A stretch of DNA of 42,066 bases from an uncultured Caldilineaceae bacterium (GCA_951813625.1 CATOTS010000047.1:1-42066), one strand, 5' to 3'. Positions 33,477 to 41,151 are shown, numbered from the stretch's first letter. Made by a program: numbers and translations. The notes: a model not told the origin generated them from the letters alone.

Positions 33477-33493
33477 ATAATATTTATTATAAC

Positions 33494-33531
33494 CAAGCGC
33501 GCGCACTTGACGCCTGTCGCGGGCGCGCTTG
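33494..33531. repeat. 9-bp inverted repeat upstream of the enolase-superfamily gene
   Basis: CAAGCGCGC (33494-33502) is the reverse complement of GCGCGCTTG (33523-33531), with a 20-nt spacer. It could be a hairpin or an operator, but nothing decides between them. Confidence 0.35.
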
Positions 33532-33613
33532 TCGGAAGGCGATTTGCTCCAAAGGAGGGCCATTTGCGTCTATTCTCGCGGCGAAGTGAAAAGACGGGGC
33601 GGGCGCGTTCCTT

Positions 33614-33642
33614 TTGTGCGTTCTTAAGGATGCGCGTATAGT
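33614..33642 (+). promoter_or_regulatory. Candidate promoter for the enolase-superfamily gene
   Basis: TTGTGC (33614-33619) and TATAGT (33637-33642) are separated by 17 bases. The -10 box matches at five positions and the -35 box at three. It lies 44 nt before ATG 33686. Confidence 0.4.
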
Positions 33643-33685
33643 GCTGCCCGTATCCGGTTACACTGCGTGAGCAGAGGAGGCAGGA

Positions 33686-34843
33686 ATGCGAATCGCGTCG
33701 ATCGAGGCCTTTGCGGTGAAGATTCCGCCGGCGGAGAAGGGTTCCGGCGGGGGTTCTGGAGAGGTCGAGAGCTACGGGGACTATATGATCGCGGCCGATG
33801 CCTGGACGTCGATCTATTCGCGCAACCATGAGACATGCCTGGTGCGCCTGGAGACGGACAACGGGCTGGTCGGCTGGGGCGAGGGGCAGGCGCCCGTCGC
33901 GCCGCGTGTTACAGCTGCGATCGTGGATGAGCTGTGCGCGCCGCTGCTGCTCGGCAGGGACCCATTTGACGTGGAGTTTCTCTGGTACCGTCTATTCAGC
34001 GCGATGCGAGAGCGGGGGCACGTAACCGGTTTCTATGTGGACGCACTGGCGGCGGTGGACCTGGCGCTGTACGACCTGCTGGGCAAGGCCGTAGGCAAGC
34101 CGGCCTACAAGCTGCTGGGCGGGAAATTTCGGGCGAATGTACCGGTCTACGCAGGCATGGGGGGCGCGGAGCCTTCTGAGGCGGTTACCCAGGCCGAATC
34201 GCTGCTTTCAGCCGGCTATCGTGCGCTTAAGCTGCACCTGCGAATGCCCAACGCGGCGCTGCTTGCGATCGTGGAGGCGGTGCGCCGGGCGGTGGGGCCG
34301 GAGATCGAGCTGCTGGTGGATGTGCACGGGACGCGCGACGTGTCGGGGGCGATCGAACTGGGCAGGGGGCTGGAGGCGTTGGGCGTGCGCTGGCTGGAGG
34401 CGCCCTGCCAGCCGGAGGACAGCCGGGGCCAGGCGGAGGTCGCCCGGGCGCTGTCGCTGCAGGTAGCGACGGGCGAGTGGCTGCGGACGGTGTGGGAGTG
34501 GCGCGACTGGATTGCGGAGCGGGGGTTCGACGTGGCGATGCCGGACGTGGCGCGCACGGGGCTATCGGAGGGCAAGCGGATTGCGGCGCTGTGCGACAGC
34601 TACAATCTGCCGATCGCGCCGCACGTGGGGGGTGGGGGCATACTGTCGGTGGCGGCGACGGTCCACTACTCGCTGGCGATTCCAAACTTTCAGATTATGG
34701 AGCACAGCCACGACGCGCTCGCGTGGAAGGGAAGCATCGCGCATGCGTATCCGGCGCCGCAGGAAGGGCGTTTCGCCGCGCCGCAGGAGCCGGGGCTTGG
34801 GGTCGAGATCGACGAGGCGGCGGTGGTCCGCTTCGCTGTCTGA
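33686..34843 (+). CDS. Mandelate racemase/muconate lactonizing enzyme family protein
   Basis: Enolase-superfamily enzyme of 385 residues, probably a sugar-acid dehydratase. MRIASIEAFAVKIPP is a typical start, with GAGGAGGCAG upstream. The capping domain has ETDNGLVGWGEGQAP. The barrel has YRALKLHLRM (Lys base), LLVDVHGTRDV (metal Asp), WLEAPCQPED (Glu), VATGEWLRT (Glu) and MPDVARTGLSEG, then PIAPHVGGGGILSVAATVHY with a likely catalytic His. An insertion after residue 15 (Gly/Ser-rich) is unusual. The last 76 codons are duplicated at 35983-36212. It is a different enzyme from the one at 7189-8334. Confidence 0.92.
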   Translation: MRIASIEAFAVKIPPAEKGSGGGSGEVESYGDYMIAADAWTSIYSRNHETCLVRLETDNGLVGWGEGQAPVAPRVTAAIVDELCAPLLLGRDPFDVEFLWYRLFSAMRERGHVTGFYVDALAAVDLALYDLLGKAVGKPAYKLLGGKFRANVPVYAGMGGAEPSEAVTQAESLLSAGYRALKLHLRMPNAALLAIVEAVRRAVGPEIELLVDVHGTRDVSGAIELGRGLEALGVRWLEAPCQPEDSRGQAEVARALSLQVATGEWLRTVWEWRDWIAERGFDVAMPDVARTGLSEGKRIAALCDSYNLPIAPHVGGGGILSVAATVHYSLAIPNFQIMEHSHDALAWKGSIAHAYPAPQEGRFAAPQEPGLGVEIDEAAVVRFAV

Positions 34844-34953
34844 AATTGGGGCTGGCCGGTTGTCGAGCAGTTGCGCAGTAAGAGAGGAAATCAGCTTGAG
34901 TGGATGTGTAGGTTTGTACGTCTAGCTTGACTTAGGGAATGCGAAGATCTGCC

Positions 34954-35346
34954 CTAAACGGAGATAATCGACAAGCCGTCAATGCGTTCAAAGTGTCTAC
35001 GATTGTTGGTCAGCAAAGTCAGGCCATGGTACTTCGCAGTGGAACCGATTAGAATGTCGAAATCCCCGATTATCATTCCCGCAGCCCTAAGCCGACCCCT
35101 TTCCTGGCCGAATAACCGGCAGACCCCGTCTTCCAGATACAATACTTGCACGCATTCCAGAAAGCTGTGAAGCGCACTCTCGTTTTCTTGTGGAGATGTG
35201 GAAAAGAAAACACCTTCGTACAACTCAGCAAGCGAGACGATGCTCAGCCCTAGACCCTGCGGAGCCAGCAACTCCAGTTGTTTGACTACAGGCTCGCGCC
35301 CGTGCAAGTGGTCGATTACCCAGTCAGTGTCCACAAGGTAGCGCAT
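34954..35346 (-). CDS. vapC: PIN-domain toxin, VapC-like
   Basis: Probable endoribonuclease toxin of a type II toxin-antitoxin pair, 130 residues. The acidic metal-binding residues are present: Asp6 in MRYLVDTDWVIDHL, Glu41 in SLAELYEGVF, and Asp95/Asp97 in IIGDFDILIGSTA. LLTNNRRHFERIDGL is the usual C-terminal motif. It starts only 3 nt after the antitoxin gene, so the pair is co-transcribed with the antitoxin first. It lies inside a rearranged segment between two copies of an enolase-gene 3' end. Confidence 0.92.
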   Translation of the reverse strand: MRYLVDTDWVIDHLHGREPVVKQLELLAPQGLGLSIVSLAELYEGVFFSTSPQENESALHSFLECVQVLYLEDGVCRLFGQERGRLRAAGMIIGDFDILIGSTAKYHGLTLLTNNRRHFERIDGLSIISV

Positions 35347-35349
35347 GTG

Positions 35350-35586
35350 CTACAACTTCGGCTGGGGTCGAGAAGCAGAATGTCGGTCGGAGTAAATGGC
35401 CCGTTTTAGCGCCTCAGGATCGTGAGTTCCTTTCCACGCGCCTGCTGTCGCTCTTAGTGCCTCAACCGAACGATCTTCCTGCAGGTCTGATATGGAAATG
35501 AGTACGTCCTCACCTTCCTCAAGATCGAGCCTTCGCTGCGGTATGAGCACACCCTTGGAGAATCTGGCTTTGATATTCCTAATCAT
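35350..35586 (-). CDS. DUF104-type antitoxin
   Basis: Small antitoxin that should neutralise the PIN toxin downstream and may repress the operon. MIRNIKARFSKGVLIPQRRL, then DLEEGEDVLISISDL, match the DUF104 (AF2212-like) beta-rich N-terminal domain. The C-terminal part (ALRATAGAWKGTHDPEALKR) is the segment that usually wraps around the toxin. ATG 35586 has AAAAGG upstream and is preferred to TTG 35592. The length is 78 residues. Confidence 0.88.
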   Translation of the reverse strand: MIRNIKARFSKGVLIPQRRLDLEEGEDVLISISDLQEDRSVEALRATAGAWKGTHDPEALKRAIYSDRHSASRPQPKL

Positions 35587-35823
35587 AGGCAACCTTTTTT
35601 CCAGGATTCACTGGTTGGCGCCGGGGAGAGTGACCGTTTGCTTCGCCAGGCGATGTTCCTTTGGAGCAAACTCACGCAAAGGATTGCTCAGGCTAAGCGT
35701 AGCAAATGCACCAGAGAAACTTGCAATGTCAAACCGAGTGTAACTTAACATAGCGCCCGCCTTATTGGAAAGCACACGTCCAAGAGGAGCGATGCCTTAC
35801 GTGGCGGGCTTTCCTTCACACGT

Positions 35824-35987
35824 GCAGCGAGGCGCGCATGTCCTGGAGATGGGCGACCTCGTGGGCGTGGATGGTCTCGTAGTACCGGTCGACGGTGATT
35901 TCGCCGCGCGAGGGGTGGCGGCCGGTCAAATCCCATTCCTCGTCGTTGAGCGAGACCATCACCTCCAGCGTCTTGGCGCCGGTCGCG
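35824..35987 (-). pseudogene. Duplicated 3' fragment of the DinB-like gene
   Basis: This 164-bp stretch matches 37411-37574, the 3' third of the DinB-like gene, with about six differences by eye. It encodes the end of that protein, including the EVAHLQD metal-binding region, but has no start and no domain of its own. It ends at TCGCG (35983-35987), where sequence from the enolase-superfamily gene begins. See the adjacent entry. Confidence 0.88.
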
Positions 35988-36212
35988 CCGCACGTGGGGG
36001 GTGGGGGCATACTGTCGGTGGCGGCGACGGTCCACTACTCGCTGGCGATTCCCAACTTTCAGATTATGGAGCACAGCCACGACGCGCTCGCGTGGAAGGG
36101 AAGCATCGCGGAAGCGTATCCGGCGCCGCAAGAGGGGCGTTTCGCCGCGCCGCATGAGCCGGGCCTGGGCGTGGAAATCAACGAGGCGGCGGTGGCGCGC
36201 TTCGCTGTCTGA
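35983..36212 (+). pseudogene. Duplicated 3' fragment of the enolase-superfamily gene
   Basis: This 230-bp stretch matches 34614-34843, from PHVGGGGILSVAATVHY to the stop codon, with about 14 differences by eye. It lacks the barrel metal ligands and any start. Its left end shares the 5 bases TCGCG with the DinB fragment, so the two gene pieces are joined at a microhomology. Open frames reading across the junction on either strand are by-products of this fusion. Confidence 0.9.
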
Positions 36213-36239
36213 GGCAGCGGCGGCCTGAGATCATGCTGG

Positions 36240-36255
36240 CTGGCGCTAGCGCCAG
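36240..36255. repeat. 16-bp perfect palindrome
   Basis: CTGGCGCTAGCGCCAG reads the same on both strands. It lies between the duplicated gene fragment and higA and could be a protein-binding site or a short hairpin. No function is shown. Confidence 0.4.
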
Positions 36256-36292
36256 GTCGCGCAAGAATCCGGGGTGATGTCGTGGTGCCGGC

Positions 36293-36595
36293 CTAGGCCA
36301 TCTCCCTGGGAAGTACTCGTTCTTCGATCTCTTTTCCGCTCTCAATCTCGGCACTTCGCAACTCAAAGGTCTTTTGCAGGTTGAGCCAGAGATGGGGAGT
36401 TGTCCCCAGATAGCGCGACAACCGCAACGCCATTTCGGCAGTTAGCCTGCGTTCTCCCTTCAAAACATTGAGGATGGTATCTGAGGGAACATCAAGCGCG
36501 TTGGCTAGCGCCTCAGCCGTCATGCCAAGCTCGTCCAATTCTTCACTGAGTACTTCGCCGGGATGCACAGGTCGCATACCGTTGGTCACATTCAT
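36293..36595 (-). CDS. higA: HigA-type antitoxin (HTH-XRE)
   Basis: DNA-binding antitoxin of 100 residues. MRPVHPGEVLSEELDELGM is the classic HigA/VapI opening. The helix-turn-helix reads TAEALANALDVPSDTILNVL, followed by KGERRLTAEMALRLSRYLGT and TPHLWLNLQKTFELRSAE. ATG 36595 has GGAG at good spacing; an upstream frame extension to 36676 only overlaps the toxin gene and is not real. It lies 11 nt after the higB stop, the usual toxin-first order. It probably represses its own promoter. Confidence 0.93.
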   Translation of the reverse strand: MNVTNGMRPVHPGEVLSEELDELGMTAEALANALDVPSDTILNVLKGERRLTAEMALRLSRYLGTTPHLWLNLQKTFELRSAEIESGKEIEERVLPREMA

Positions 36596-36606
36596 CTCCA
36601 ACCCTC

Positions 36607-36889
36607 CTATCCGTGGTAGTCTACGATCTCCACGTCGTAGGGCCCGTCTTCTTCCCAGCGGAAGCAGGGCCTCCACTGGCGATTGATCCGAATGCTGTAC
36701 TCGCCGGCGCGATTGCCTGACAGCGACTCCAATCTGTTGCTGGGCAGTTGCGCCAAGTCTTGAAGAGACTCTGCGTTGTCCAATACAGTCGGCCGGCGAA
36801 CAGCTTGATCAGCGACGCCCTGGAACTCTCGAACTCGCCGTCCAGCGAAAAAACCTCTGACTCTTCCGATCCTTGAAGCTCTGTATCAA
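36607..36889 (-). pseudogene. higB: HigB-type toxin, one-base frameshift
   Basis: RelE/HigB-like mRNA interferase. Starting at TTG 36889, one frame gives MIQSFKDRKSQRFF. After the T6 run (minus-strand GGTTTTTTCGC, near 36850) the next frame gives AGRRVREFQGVADQAVRR, TVLDNAESLQDLAQLPSNRL, NRAGEYSIRINRQWRPCFRW and PYDVEIVDYHG. That is the complete HigB pattern, and removing one T restores a 93-residue gene. The usual WRICFRW is WRPCFRW. Either the toxin is inactivated, leaving a solitary HigA, or the T run was misread. Confidence 0.85.
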
Positions 36890-36927
36890 TATAGCGATTC
36901 ACGCCTAGAGCACATAGCGAAATAATC

Positions 36928-37235
36928 GTAATTTCTCAGCTGCAGTCAGTCTGCGACCCTGAATGAGACGAGCGAAGGTGTTTTCTCTCTCCTCACTCGG
37001 CTTTACCCTCTCCTTGCTCTTTGGGCGGTCGGGCCTGCGGCCCTCCCTTGTGCGGGGGGACTCCCCCCGCAACGCCCCCCTCCAAAACCAGCGCTCACCG
37101 ACATTGCGTCGTATTCCCAGCAGTGCGGCCCGACCAACGTGGGGGCTGCCAACCGAATACGCAATCGGATAGTCTGCATGGCGACATCGATGAAGGACCG
37201 GTCGAGACAGACGCTGCAGGCGGCTGGGTAGTCAC
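36928..37235 (-). mobile_element. MITE copy 3 (308 bp), inverted
   Basis: On the plus strand it begins GTAATTTCTCAGC and ends in GGCTGGGTAGTCAC, the degraded ends of the same element in reverse. The flanking octamers AAATAATC and ATGAAATC match at only five positions, so any target duplication has decayed. The core hairpin block is nearly identical to the other two copies, with a changed outer stem (TTTGG/CCAAA) that still pairs. It lies 38 nt upstream of the frameshifted higB start and could affect that operon. Confidence 0.88.
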
Positions 37236-37329
37236 ATGAAATCATTCACAGATAGAGATTCATTGGAGCGCGCTCTTGGTGAGCCATCGGACCAGCAGGC
37301 CGGAACCCGCTTTCTGGGTCTTATGCTTG

Positions 37330-37367
37330 TCGGTTGTCGTTCTGAATCTCGGTTGTCGTTCTGAATC
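37330..37367 (+). repeat. 19-bp tandem duplication
   Basis: TCGGTTGTCGTTCTGAATC occurs twice in direct succession (37330-37348 and 37349-37367), downstream of the DinB-like gene stop. It looks like a recent slippage duplication in noncoding DNA. Confidence 0.9.
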
Positions 37368-37402
37368 AGTGTGCCAGGCAGAAGTGGCGTCACGCTCTAC
37401 AC

Positions 37403-37882
37403 TTACAAGCGCAGCGAGGCGCGCAGGTCCTGGAGATGGGCAACCTCGTGGGCGTGGATGGTCTCGTAGTACTGGTCGACGGTGATTTCGCCGCGCGAGG
37501 GGTGGCGGCCGGTCAAATCCCATTCGTCGTCGTTGAGCGAGTCCATCACCTCCAGCGTCTTGGCGCGGGTCGCGACGGCGCGGGCGAACAGCTCATCGGG
37601 CGCGACGTCTCCCGTGCGTCGCTTGAGGCCGGCGTTCCAGCGTTCCAGGTCGAAATCATCGGGGATCGTGGGTTCACCCTTGCGGATCTTGTGAACGTGG
37701 ATACTCATTCCCAGTTCGCTTTCGACGAGATGGGCGAGGACTGAGGTGACGGTCCAGGCGTCGCCCTCGCTGAAGACGGTGGTCTGCCACTGTTGGGGCG
37801 AAAGGCGGTCGAGAAGCGCAAAGAGGGCTGCGCGGGACTCGTTCAATTTGCGGGTCCAATGGGCTGCGCGTTCGGCGGACAT
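37403..37882 (-). CDS. DinB-like (YfiT/DinB_2) four-helix metalloprotein
   Basis: A 159-residue protein of the DinB superfamily, whose members bind a divalent metal through three His residues; many act as thiol-dependent transferases or have unknown roles. His51 in SVLAHLVESE and His145 plus His149 in IHAHEVAHLQDL match the expected ligands. The helical pattern (LNESRAALFALLDRLSPQQW, ALKRRTGD-like linker, LEVMDSLNDDEWDLTGRHP) fits. Its 3' third was duplicated to 35824-35987. It is divergent from the cupin gene. Confidence 0.88.
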   Translation of the reverse strand: MSAERAAHWTRKLNESRAALFALLDRLSPQQWQTTVFSEGDAWTVTSVLAHLVESELGMSIHVHKIRKGEPTIPDDFDLERWNAGLKRRTGDVAPDELFARAVATRAKTLEVMDSLNDDEWDLTGRHPSRGEITVDQYYETIHAHEVAHLQDLRASLRL

Positions 37883-38086
37883 GGTTCGTTCTCCAAGTGG
37901 CTGGTTTCAGCTGTTCGGGACGGCGCGCCGTGCACTACGATAGTCGTGCGGCGGGCCTGCGTTTCGGGCGGTTGGTGGAAGGCGAGCCTTGGTGTAGACG
38001 CGCCACCGCTATGATATACTGTCGCGGCAACAGGCACCTCTGCAGTCGATCATTTCAACAGGGACAACCAGTTAGGAGTAACCGCT

Positions 38087-38485
38087 ATGAAGGGTAAGTT
38101 TATCACTGCCGCCGCGATGGAGCGAGAACAGTGGGATTGGGGCGTCTTGGCCTGGGCGAGCCGGCCGGCCACAACCGGAGCGCGCGACCTGGTTGTGGTC
38201 GAGGTGACGCTGGAGCACGGCCAGGGCCATAATTTCCACAAACATCCCGACCAGGAGGAGGTGATCTACGTCCTCGAAGGAGCGATCGAGCAGTGGATCG
38301 AACAGGAGAATCAGCTGCTCTCGGCGGGTGACTCCGTCTTTATCGGGGCCGACGCGGTCCATGCTTCGTTCAACGTTTCGGGCAGTCCGGCCAAACTGCT
38401 GGCGATCCTCGGCCCCAGCATCGGCGAGGAAGGCTATGCATTGATCGACGTCTTCGAAGAGGAGCCGTGGCGTTCACTGCGGTAG
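38087..38485 (+). CDS. Cupin domain protein
   Basis: Small 132-residue single-cupin protein. Cupin motif 1 is GHNFHKHPDQEEVIYVLEG (two His and a Glu as metal ligands), and motif 2 is SVFIGADAVHASFNVSG with the third His. Such proteins serve as isomerases, dioxygenases or sugar-binding proteins. The reaction cannot be read here. AGGAGTAA precedes ATG 38087. It is 51 nt upstream of the Gfo/Idh gene in the same direction and may act on a sugar in the same pathway. Confidence 0.88.
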   Translation: MKGKFITAAAMEREQWDWGVLAWASRPATTGARDLVVVEVTLEHGQGHNFHKHPDQEEVIYVLEGAIEQWIEQENQLLSAGDSVFIGADAVHASFNVSGSPAKLLAILGPSIGEEGYALIDVFEEEPWRSLR

Positions 38486-38536
38486 GCGTTGACACTGGCC
38501 CCGGTCTGAAACTGCCGCGCTGACAGGATACGCTCC

Positions 38537-39619
38537 ATGACAAGAAAGTACCGCATGATCCAGGTGGGTACGGGTGGACAGGGCAATGCCTGGTGCGCCC
38601 GTTTCCTGCCTTCCAATATCGCCGACGGCCGCATCGAAGTTGTGGCCGCGGTCGATATCAACCCCGAAGTTCACATCAACGCCCAACAGCATCTGGGGCT
38701 GCCCCCGGACAGATGCTATACCGACATCGAACGCGCCTTCGACGAGAATCGCGCCGATTTCTGCTCGGTTGTCGTTCCGCCGGCCTTCCATGAAGTGGTG
38801 GTGGACATTGCGCTGGCCCACGATATGGACATCATTTCCGAGAAGCCGATCGCCGATACGATGGCAGGCTCGGTGCGTATCGCGGCCAAGGTCAAGCGCG
38901 CCGGCAAAAAGATGGGCGTGACGATGAGCCATCGCTTTGACCAGGACAAGACGACGCTGCGCCAGGCCTTGCGCTCGGGGCAGGCCGGCGCGATCGACTA
39001 CCTCGTCTGCCGCTTCACGTGCGGACTGCGGAATTTCGGCGATTGGGGCGCGCACTTCCGTCACACGATGGAGGAGGCGCTGATGATAGAAGGCGCCGTG
39101 CATCACCTGGACATCGTCGCCGACCTGGCCGGCTCCAACTGCGATACGCTCTACGCCCAGACATGGAATCCGTCCTGGGGCGAGTATGGTTCGGGCTCGC
39201 AGGGCCATGTGATGATGACATTCGAAAACGGTGTGCGCGCCATCTATGAGGGGGCCAAGACGAACGCCAGCGGCTTCAACGGTTGGGCGAAAGAGTACAT
39301 CCGCGCCGAATGCGAGCACGAGACGCTGATCATGGACAACCGGCGCATCGAGCGGTTCCCTTACCAGCCGAAACAGTACAGCCGCGAGGGCCGGGGCGAG
39401 GAGATCTCGCTACAGGAGCAGTCCAAGTGGAGGAACGAGTGGCTGATTGCCCAGTTTCTCGACTGGCTGGACGGCGGCCCGCCGATGGCGACGAACGTCG
39501 AGGACAATCTCCAATCGGTCGCTCTGATCTTTGCCGCGATCGAGAGCAACCGCAGCGGTCAGCCTGTCAAGGTGCAGGAGTTTTTGCGGCGGGCGCGGGA
39601 GGAAGGGGAGAGGAGTTAG
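38537..39619 (+). CDS. Gfo/Idh/MocA family oxidoreductase
   Basis: NAD(P)-dependent sugar or inositol dehydrogenase of 360 residues. The Rossmann fingerprint is MIQVGTGGQGNAWCARFLP, followed by VVAAVDINPE, CSVVVPPAFHEVVVDIA and DIISEKPIADTM with the conserved EKP lysine. GAVHHLDIVADLAGS holds the catalytic His-Asp-type segment. The second half is a normal GFO_IDH_MocA_C domain. It follows the cupin gene, and a 254-nt spacer separates it from the Tm-1-like gene. Confidence 0.93.
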   Translation: MTRKYRMIQVGTGGQGNAWCARFLPSNIADGRIEVVAAVDINPEVHINAQQHLGLPPDRCYTDIERAFDENRADFCSVVVPPAFHEVVVDIALAHDMDIISEKPIADTMAGSVRIAAKVKRAGKKMGVTMSHRFDQDKTTLRQALRSGQAGAIDYLVCRFTCGLRNFGDWGAHFRHTMEEALMIEGAVHHLDIVADLAGSNCDTLYAQTWNPSWGEYGSGSQGHVMMTFENGVRAIYEGAKTNASGFNGWAKEYIRAECEHETLIMDNRRIERFPYQPKQYSREGRGEEISLQEQSKWRNEWLIAQFLDWLDGGPPMATNVEDNLQSVALIFAAIESNRSGQPVKVQEFLRRAREEGERS

Positions 39620-39638
39620 GAGCGAGGGGATGGCAGGA

Positions 39639-39710
39639 ATCCACGAAAGGGCAGGAAGGGGCACGAGGGGAGGATGAGATCCACGAAGGGACACGAATTT
39701 GCACGAAGGT
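39639..39710 (+). repeat. Degenerate CACGAAGGG-type repeat cluster
   Basis: ATCCACGAA occurs at 39639-39647 and again at 39679-39687, with further CACGAA units at about 39691 and 39702. The spacer also contains CAGGGATTCACC and CAGTTTTGAGTTCTTAGTT (39786-39817), both of which recur near coxM (29030-29087). No gene is visible in this 254-nt stretch. Confidence 0.6.
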
Positions 39711-39873
39711 AATCTCTTTGCGGCTTTTCGTGTGAAATGGTGGATATGTCTGCGCGGATGCGGGAATCGAAGCTCCCGTTTTCATCAGGGATTCACCTCA
39801 GTTTTGAGTTCTTAGTTGCCGGTTGGCGCTATAGGCTTTCGGGCTGAGTTGTTACCGTTACAGGAGGTATGTC

Positions 39874-41094
39874 ATGTCCGGAACAGTTCTTCTCGTCGGC
39901 GCGCTGGACACGAAGGGCGTCGAGTACGCGTTTGTCAAGGACCTGATCGAAGCCGCCGGCCTTGGGACCCTGGTGGTCGATTTCGGCGTGATGGGCCAGC
40001 CGGCCTTTGCGCCCGATGTCAGCCGCGCCGAGGTGGCTGCGGCCGCCGGCGGTGACCTGGCCTACCTGGCCTCCGGTACGCACAAGGACGAGGCGATGCG
40101 AACGATGGCCGAGGGGCTGGCCTCTGTCGTCGAGCGCCTCTACGGCAAGGGGCGGTTTGTCGGAATCCTGGGCATGGGCGGCAGCGGCGGCACTTCGATC
40201 GCGACCACGGCGATGCGCACGCTTCCCGTCGGCGTGCCCAAGATCATGGTCTCGACCGTCGGCGGCGGGGACGTCAGCGCGTACGCGGGCAGCAAGGACA
40301 TCACTTTCATGCCCTCGGTCGTCGACGTGGCCGGCATCAACCGGCTCAGCAGGGCCATTTACGCCAATGCGGCCGGAGCAATCGCGGGGATGGTGCAGAC
40401 CGAGGCCGAAGCGGCCGCGCACGAACGGCCCCTGATCGCGGCCTCGATGTTCGGGAACACGACGGCGGCCGTCGACCATGCGCGCGGTTTGCTCGAGGCA
40501 AAGGAGTACGAAGTGCTGGTCTTCCACGCCACCGGCAGCGGCGGGCGGACGATGGAGGATCTGATCGGCGCCGACTACATCGCAGGATGCCTGGACATGA
40601 CCACGACCGAGCTGGCGGACGAGATTTGCGGCGGCGTATTCAACGCGGGCCCGGAGCGGGTGCAGGCAGCGCCGCGGCAGGGCATCCCCACCGTGATCGT
40701 GCCCGGCTGTGTCGATATGGCCAACTTCGGCGGCATCGAGACGGTGCCGGAACATTACCGTGAACGCACGCTCTACGAGTGGAACCCGGAGGTCACGCTG
40801 CTGCGCACGAATGAGGAGGAGAACCGGCAGATGGGCGCGATGCTGGCGGCGGCGGCGAACGGCGGCACGCCGGGAAAGGTCGTGGTGCTGATACCGCTGA
40901 AAGGCGTCTCGATGCTGGACCGCGAAGGGGACCGCTTCTGGGACCCGGCCGCGGACGGCGCCTGTTTCGACGCGCTCAAGAATGACCTGCGCGCTGATAT
41001 TCCGCTTATCGAGATGGACGCCAACATCAACGACCCTGAATTTGCCGAGCAGGCAGTGACTCTTCTGCTGGAGATGCTGCGCGACGAGCAGTAG
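39874..41094 (+). CDS. Tm-1-like ATP-binding protein (UPF0261)
   Basis: A 406-residue protein of the UPF0261 family. VLLVGALDTKGVEYAFVKDL is the family's opening motif. FVGILGMGGSGGTSIATTAM is a Gly-rich nucleotide-binding loop, and PKIMVSTVGGGDVSAYAGSK, FGNTTAAVDHARGLLEAKEY, VFHATGSGGRTMEDLI and VIVPGCVDMANFG follow. The biochemical role is not known to me. In plants the same domain forms the N-terminal part of the tomato mosaic virus resistance protein Tm-1, whose C-terminal part is a TIM barrel; here that partner is the next gene. AGGAGG precedes ATG 39874. Confidence 0.93.
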   Translation: MSGTVLLVGALDTKGVEYAFVKDLIEAAGLGTLVVDFGVMGQPAFAPDVSRAEVAAAAGGDLAYLASGTHKDEAMRTMAEGLASVVERLYGKGRFVGILGMGGSGGTSIATTAMRTLPVGVPKIMVSTVGGGDVSAYAGSKDITFMPSVVDVAGINRLSRAIYANAAGAIAGMVQTEAEAAAHERPLIAASMFGNTTAAVDHARGLLEAKEYEVLVFHATGSGGRTMEDLIGADYIAGCLDMTTTELADEICGGVFNAGPERVQAAPRQGIPTVIVPGCVDMANFGGIETVPEHYRERTLYEWNPEVTLLRTNEEENRQMGAMLAAAANGGTPGKVVVLIPLKGVSMLDREGDRFWDPAADGACFDALKNDLRADIPLIEMDANINDPEFAEQAVTLLLEMLRDEQ

Positions 41095-41151
41095 CGACAT
41101 CGCCGGTCCCACCCCGATTCACCCACAAACAGACAGGAAGGAGCCTTCGTT

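Noticed and set aside
33160..33485. Alternative MITE boundaries based on the 8-mer TAATATTT
   Set aside because: Shifting by one base to ATAATATT gives ends that align exactly with copy 1, whose limits are fixed by the restored transposase frame.
35765..36212. Open frames reading across the DinB/enolase-gene junction
   Set aside because: They combine an antisense or out-of-frame part with the enolase tail and lack a start with a ribosome site, so they are fusion by-products.
38011..38020. A -10-like TATACT upstream of the cupin gene
   Set aside because: No -35 box at acceptable spacing accompanies it, so it is not called as a promoter.
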